From the NCBI GenBank assembly GCA_002279765.1, contig NCCR01000067.1:1-18949 (forward strand): a stretch of 18,949 bases of DNA, in the 5' to 3' direction. Under the pieces are notes generated by a model, which was given only the letters and a program-made list of their open reading frames with translations, did not search any database and had not been told where the DNA came from. The position numbers and the translations under genes are program-made. The DNA comes from Verrucomicrobia bacterium 12-59-8 (lineage in GTDB: Bacteria; Verrucomicrobiota; Verrucomicrobiae; Verrucomicrobiales; Verrucomicrobiaceae). Below are positions 16,976 to 18,949 of this stretch, in pieces. The stretch's first letter is position 1, and each line of letters opens with the position of its first letter.

Positions 16976-17848
16976 ATGTCCGCCGAAGCCACCTCCCCCC
17001 AAGACATCCCGCTTCTCTGCATCCGCGATTTGCAGATCGAGTTCAGCCGCCATGACGCCGAGCCCGTGAAAGCCGTCAAAGGCATCAGCCTCGAACTCAA
17101 GCGCGGGGAGTCCATCGCCCTTGTCGGTGAAAGCGGCAGCGGCAAAAGCGCCACCGCTCTCTCCTTCGCCCGCCTGCTGCCCGAACCTCCCGCCAGCATC
17201 ACCGCACGGCAGATGATGCTGAACGGCCACGAGATTCTGGAAATGAACGAGCGCGAGCTGCGCGCCATCCGTGGCAAAGAGATCGCCTACATCTTTCAGG
17301 AGCCCACCACCTCGCTCAATCCCGTCCTCACCATCCGCACCCAGATCGCCGAAGCACTCGCCCTCCATCGCCCCGATGTCAGCAAAGCCGGACGTGATGA
17401 CGAAATCGTCAAGTGGCTCGACAAGGTGGGCATCGTTGATTCGCGCAAGCGTCTCCACGCCTACCCGCACGAACTCAGCGGCGGCATGCAGCAGCGTGTC
17501 ATGATCGCCATGGCACTCTGCACCCAGCCCAAGCTTCTCATCGCCGACGAGCCCACCACCGCGCTCGATGTCACCATTCAAAAGCAGATCATGGACCTGC
17601 TCGCCCAGCTCCGCCGTGATCTCGACATGTCCATCATCCTCATCACTCACAATCTCGGCATCATCCGCAGCGTCGTGGACCGCGTCGCCGTCATGTTCCG
17701 GGGCGAGATCGTCGAAACCGGCCCCGTCGAAGAAGTCCTCCGCAATCCCCAGCACCCCTACACCAAGGCCCTCCTCGCCTGCGTGCCACGCATGGGTCCG
17801 AAGATGCCCCGGTTGAAGGCCATCGACTACGCCGTGCTGGACGCATAA
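16976..17848 (+). CDS. ABC transporter ATP-binding protein, DppD/OppD type
   Basis: A 290-residue ATPase that powers the upstream permease. Walker A is GESGSGKS (51-58), the Q-loop is [10 protein letters not shown] (107-116), the signature is LSGGMQQR (167-174), Walker B is LLIADEP (187-193) with a D-loop at ALD, and the switch is His225 in ITHN. The peptide/nickel subfamily is shown by '[10 protein letters not shown]' and [11 protein letters not shown] (257-267). Usual members are about 320-335 residues with a longer C-terminal oligo_HPY tail; this one stops soon after it. No second ATPase (DppF) follows, so a homodimer is likely. The ATG lies 4 nt after the permease stop, without a Shine-Dalgarno. 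The open frame extends 22 codons upstream into the permease gene, and I discount that part. Confidence 0.93.
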   Translation: MSAEATSPQDIPLLCIRDLQIEFSRHDAEPVKAVKGISLELKRGESIALVGESGSGKSATALSFARLLPEPPASITARQMMLNGHEILEMNERELRAIRGKEIAYIFQEPTTSLNPVLTIRTQIAEALALHRPDVSKAGRDDEIVKWLDKVGIVDSRKRLHAYPHELSGGMQQRVMIAMALCTQPKLLIADEPTTALDVTIQKQIMDLLAQLRRDLDMSIILITHNLGIIRSVVDRVAVMFRGEIVETGPVEEVLRNPQHPYTKALLACVPRMGPKMPRLKAIDYAVLDA

Positions 17849-17854
17849 TCGGGA

Positions 17855-17884
17855 TTGCACCCCATCTGAAATCCATGCTAGCTT
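17855..17884 (+). promoter_or_regulatory. Promoter of the SHD1-like protein gene, nearly leaderless
   Basis: TTGCAC (17855-17860), an 18-nt spacer and TAGCTT (17879-17884) precede the ATG at 17891 by only 6 nt. The geometry is identical to the serine hydrolase promoter. No Shine-Dalgarno is present, so translation would be leaderless. Confidence 0.5.
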
Positions 17885-17890
17885 CCGGCC

Positions 17891-18361
17891 ATGAAAGCCT
17901 GGCTCATCCTTCTGGCTATGGCAGCGCCGCTCAGCGCGCAGGTGGTTCTGCCGACCACCGGCAAGAGGTTTGACACCCGCACCATCAACGGCAGCGGTGG
18001 CAACACTGGAGTCAGCGTCAACAACGCCACCAAGCCCGCGCCGCCCACCAAGACCAAGCTCACCTCCTACTTCCTGCTCGGGGATCCCCGGCAGTGGAAG
18101 AACACGGATGGCAGGTCGCTGCTGGGTGCCATCATCACCTTCGAGGAGTCCGTGATCGAGTTCGACGCCGCGAATCCCGCCGCCGCCCGCGAAGCCGTGG
18201 CCAAAGCACCGCCCGCCAAACTGCCCGCCAAGCCCACACTCATCCGCGAGGGTAAAATTCGCCTGCTGGTGAACCAAAAACCGGTCGAGGTATCCCTGGA
18301 ACGGCTGAGCGAGGCGGACCGCGAGTATGTCGAGGATTTGAACGCACGACTGCCCAAATGA
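17891..18361 (+). CDS. Small secreted protein with an SHD1-like C-terminus, function unknown
   Basis: A 156-residue protein. A typical signal peptide (MKAWLILLAMAAPLSA) is probably cut before Gln17. Then comes a Gly/Asn/Thr/Pro-rich segment (about 22-55). A compact region follows, with RSLLGAIITFEE and, near the end, GKIRLLVNQKPVEVSLERLS and DREYVEDLN. The last part matches the pattern of SHD1-type domains (an added residue-altering surface, then 'vpl..LS..D..yv'), which are common in secreted proteins of Planctomycetes and Verrucomicrobia. An Ala/Pro/Lys linker (about 97-116) separates the two halves. I do not know its function. It has its own predicted promoter and is not clearly part of the transporter operon. 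Confidence 0.75.
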   Translation: MKAWLILLAMAAPLSAQVVLPTTGKRFDTRTINGSGGNTGVSVNNATKPAPPTKTKLTSYFLLGDPRQWKNTDGRSLLGAIITFEESVIEFDAANPAAAREAVAKAPPAKLPAKPTLIREGKIRLLVNQKPVEVSLERLSEADREYVEDLNARLPK

Positions 18362-18406
18362 TCTCAGTGTAAGTCCGTATTCATCCAAACCTAAGTCCTA
18401 CCTCCC

Positions 18407-18610
18407 ATGAACCCAGCATCTACCGCCATCCTCATCGTCCTCGCAGCGGCTTTGCTGCCAGCCTGCAGCGCGATATCTGACAAGTCGCCGCCCAAAACGG
18501 AGCGTGAAATGGAGGCAGAATCCCGCCGCACCCACACAGTTCCCGACAATCTCCGCGATCCCCGGCCAGACATGCCCCCCATGGGCCCCCTCTCCATGCC
18601 CATGCGCTGA
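18407..18610 (+). CDS. Small predicted lipoprotein (67 aa)
   Basis: A 67-residue protein with a short N-region, a hydrophobic core (AILIVLAAALL) and a lipobox LLPAC, so signal peptidase II should cleave before Cys20 and lipid-anchor the product. The mature part is about 48 residues, polar then Pro/Met-rich (PDMPPMGPLSMPM), with no fold I recognise. The ATG has no Shine-Dalgarno. Two copies of TAAGTC at 18370-18375 and 18392-18397 lie just upstream; the second is placed like a -10 box but has no good -35 partner. Its stop lies directly against the stop of a doubtful minus-strand ORF. Confidence 0.65.
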   Translation: MNPASTAILIVLAAALLPACSAISDKSPPKTEREMEAESRRTHTVPDNLRDPRPDMPPMGPLSMPMR

Positions 18611-18739
18611 TCAGGCCGTTGGTTGGGGTTTTTGGCGAATGAACACTCGCACAACCGGCGCGAGGTAGGGAGGCTGGTCCTCCAGCCCTCCGTCGAGCGT
18701 CTCGTGAATCGTTTCCCAGAAAATGCCGGTCCCGTCCAC
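18611..18739 (-). CDS. Doubtful short ORF (42 aa) or gene remnant
   Basis: A minus-strand frame from GTG (18737-18739) to TGA (18611-18613) encodes 42 residues, including IFWETIHETLDGG and PPYLAPVVRVFIRQK. The composition is more protein-like than the other frames here, with acidic, aromatic and aliphatic residues and no obvious frame-shadow character. An in-frame stop lies four codons before the GTG, so if it is a remnant of a longer gene the upstream part is gone. I recognise no family. There is no Shine-Dalgarno, and it may be chance. Confidence 0.3.
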   Translation of the reverse strand: MDGTGIFWETIHETLDGGLEDQPPYLAPVVRVFIRQKPQPTA

Positions 18740-18784
18740 AGGCCGGTCTGCCTTTCATCTCTCCATTCTGAAACGCCTCGGCGT

Positions 18785-18812
18785 TTGCAAAGCGGCGGCT
18801 TTCCCCCATCTT
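18785..18812 (+). promoter_or_regulatory. Weak candidate promoter for valS
   Basis: TTGCAA (18785-18790), a 16-nt spacer and CATCTT (18807-18812) precede the valS ATG by 11 nt. The -10 match is poor. A small stem AAAGC/GCTTT lies inside the spacer (about 18789-18802). No T-box-like structure is seen in the 210 nt upstream of valS. Confidence 0.25.
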
Positions 18813-18823
18813 GGCCGCCCTTT

Positions 18824-18949
18824 ATGCCCGAACTCGACAAGACCTACACGCCTGCGGAAGTCGAAGCCCGCTGGTATCAGCGCTGGCTGGACGACAAATG
18901 CTTTGAAGCCGACCCCGCTCGTGTGAGCGAGACCCGCCCGGCCTACTCC
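18824..18949 (+). CDS. valS: Valyl-tRNA synthetase, N-terminal fragment (runs off the window)
   Basis: The first 42 codons of a frame still open at the right edge. The residues MPELDKTYTPAEVEARWYQR, then WLDDKCFEADP and RPAYS, match the start of valyl-tRNA synthetases ('L.KTYdP..vE.rwY..W...g.F.a', then the 'PPYSI' strand that leads to the HIGH motif). The enzyme charges tRNA-Val in the cytoplasm. Its catalytic HIGH and KMSKS motifs lie outside the window. ATG 18824 is the natural family start; no Shine-Dalgarno is visible (GCCCTTTATG). Confidence 0.88.
   Translation, partial: MPELDKTYTPAEVEARWYQRWLDDKCFEADPARVSETRPAYS

Noticed and set aside
16940..18388. Long minus-strand open frame (482 codons) antisense to the ABC ATPase and the SHD1-like gene
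   Set aside because: Gly/Asp/Val-rich shadow of two clear plus-strand genes, with no recognisable domain.
18611..18823. T-box leader upstream of valS
   Set aside because: No conserved T-box sequence, no antiterminator/terminator pair, and T-boxes are not expected outside Firmicutes-like groups.

Overview
The window looks like a piece of chromosome from a GC-rich Gram-negative bacterium, most likely a verrucomicrobium of the Prosthecobacter/Verrucomicrobium kind. This is inferred from four things: few Shine-Dalgarno sites, a small lipoprotein, a periplasmic protein with an SHD1-like tail, and multi-PAS kinases beside Planctomycetes-Verrucomicrobia-type secreted hydrolases. No 16S rRNA or other taxonomic marker is present. 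I see no rRNA, tRNA, CRISPR array, insertion sequence or prophage.

Layout. 1-246 holds a clear intrinsic terminator of an upstream gene and two further hairpins. A 29-residue lysine-rich protein lies on the minus strand (247-336). A non-coding stretch follows, with a candidate promoter. 725-7831 is a three-gene signalling operon: a membrane-anchored five-PAS histidine kinase of the phytochrome kinase class, an Rcp1-like single-domain response regulator, and a 1166-residue REC-PAS(x5)-HisKA-HATPase-REC hybrid kinase. It contains no DNA-binding output protein.

7842-11649 is a minus-strand block: a zinc-ribbon metallopeptidase, a Tat-exported beta-lactamase-family serine hydrolase, and a secreted EF-hand protein with an SGNH-esterase-like body. 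The plus strand resumes at 11876 with formate-tetrahydrofolate ligase (fhs), whose active-site motifs resemble the eukaryotic MTHFD1 type more than the acetogen type.

13538-17848 is a compact peptide-type ABC transporter operon: substrate-binding protein, permease, ATPase. It is unusual. The permease is one polypeptide with two EAA-like loops, only one ATPase is encoded, and the binding protein carries an extra block of about 155 residues near its N-terminus. Three genes cover what normally takes five.

The window closes with a small secreted SHD1-like protein, a small lipoprotein, a doubtful 42-codon minus-strand ORF, and the first 42 codons of valyl-tRNA synthetase.

Three genes (10505 minus, 13538, 17891) have a good -35/-10 pair whose -10 ends only 6-9 nt before the ATG, with no Shine-Dalgarno. 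This predicts leaderless or nearly leaderless mRNAs. The signalling operon, by contrast, has ordinary ribosome binding sites.
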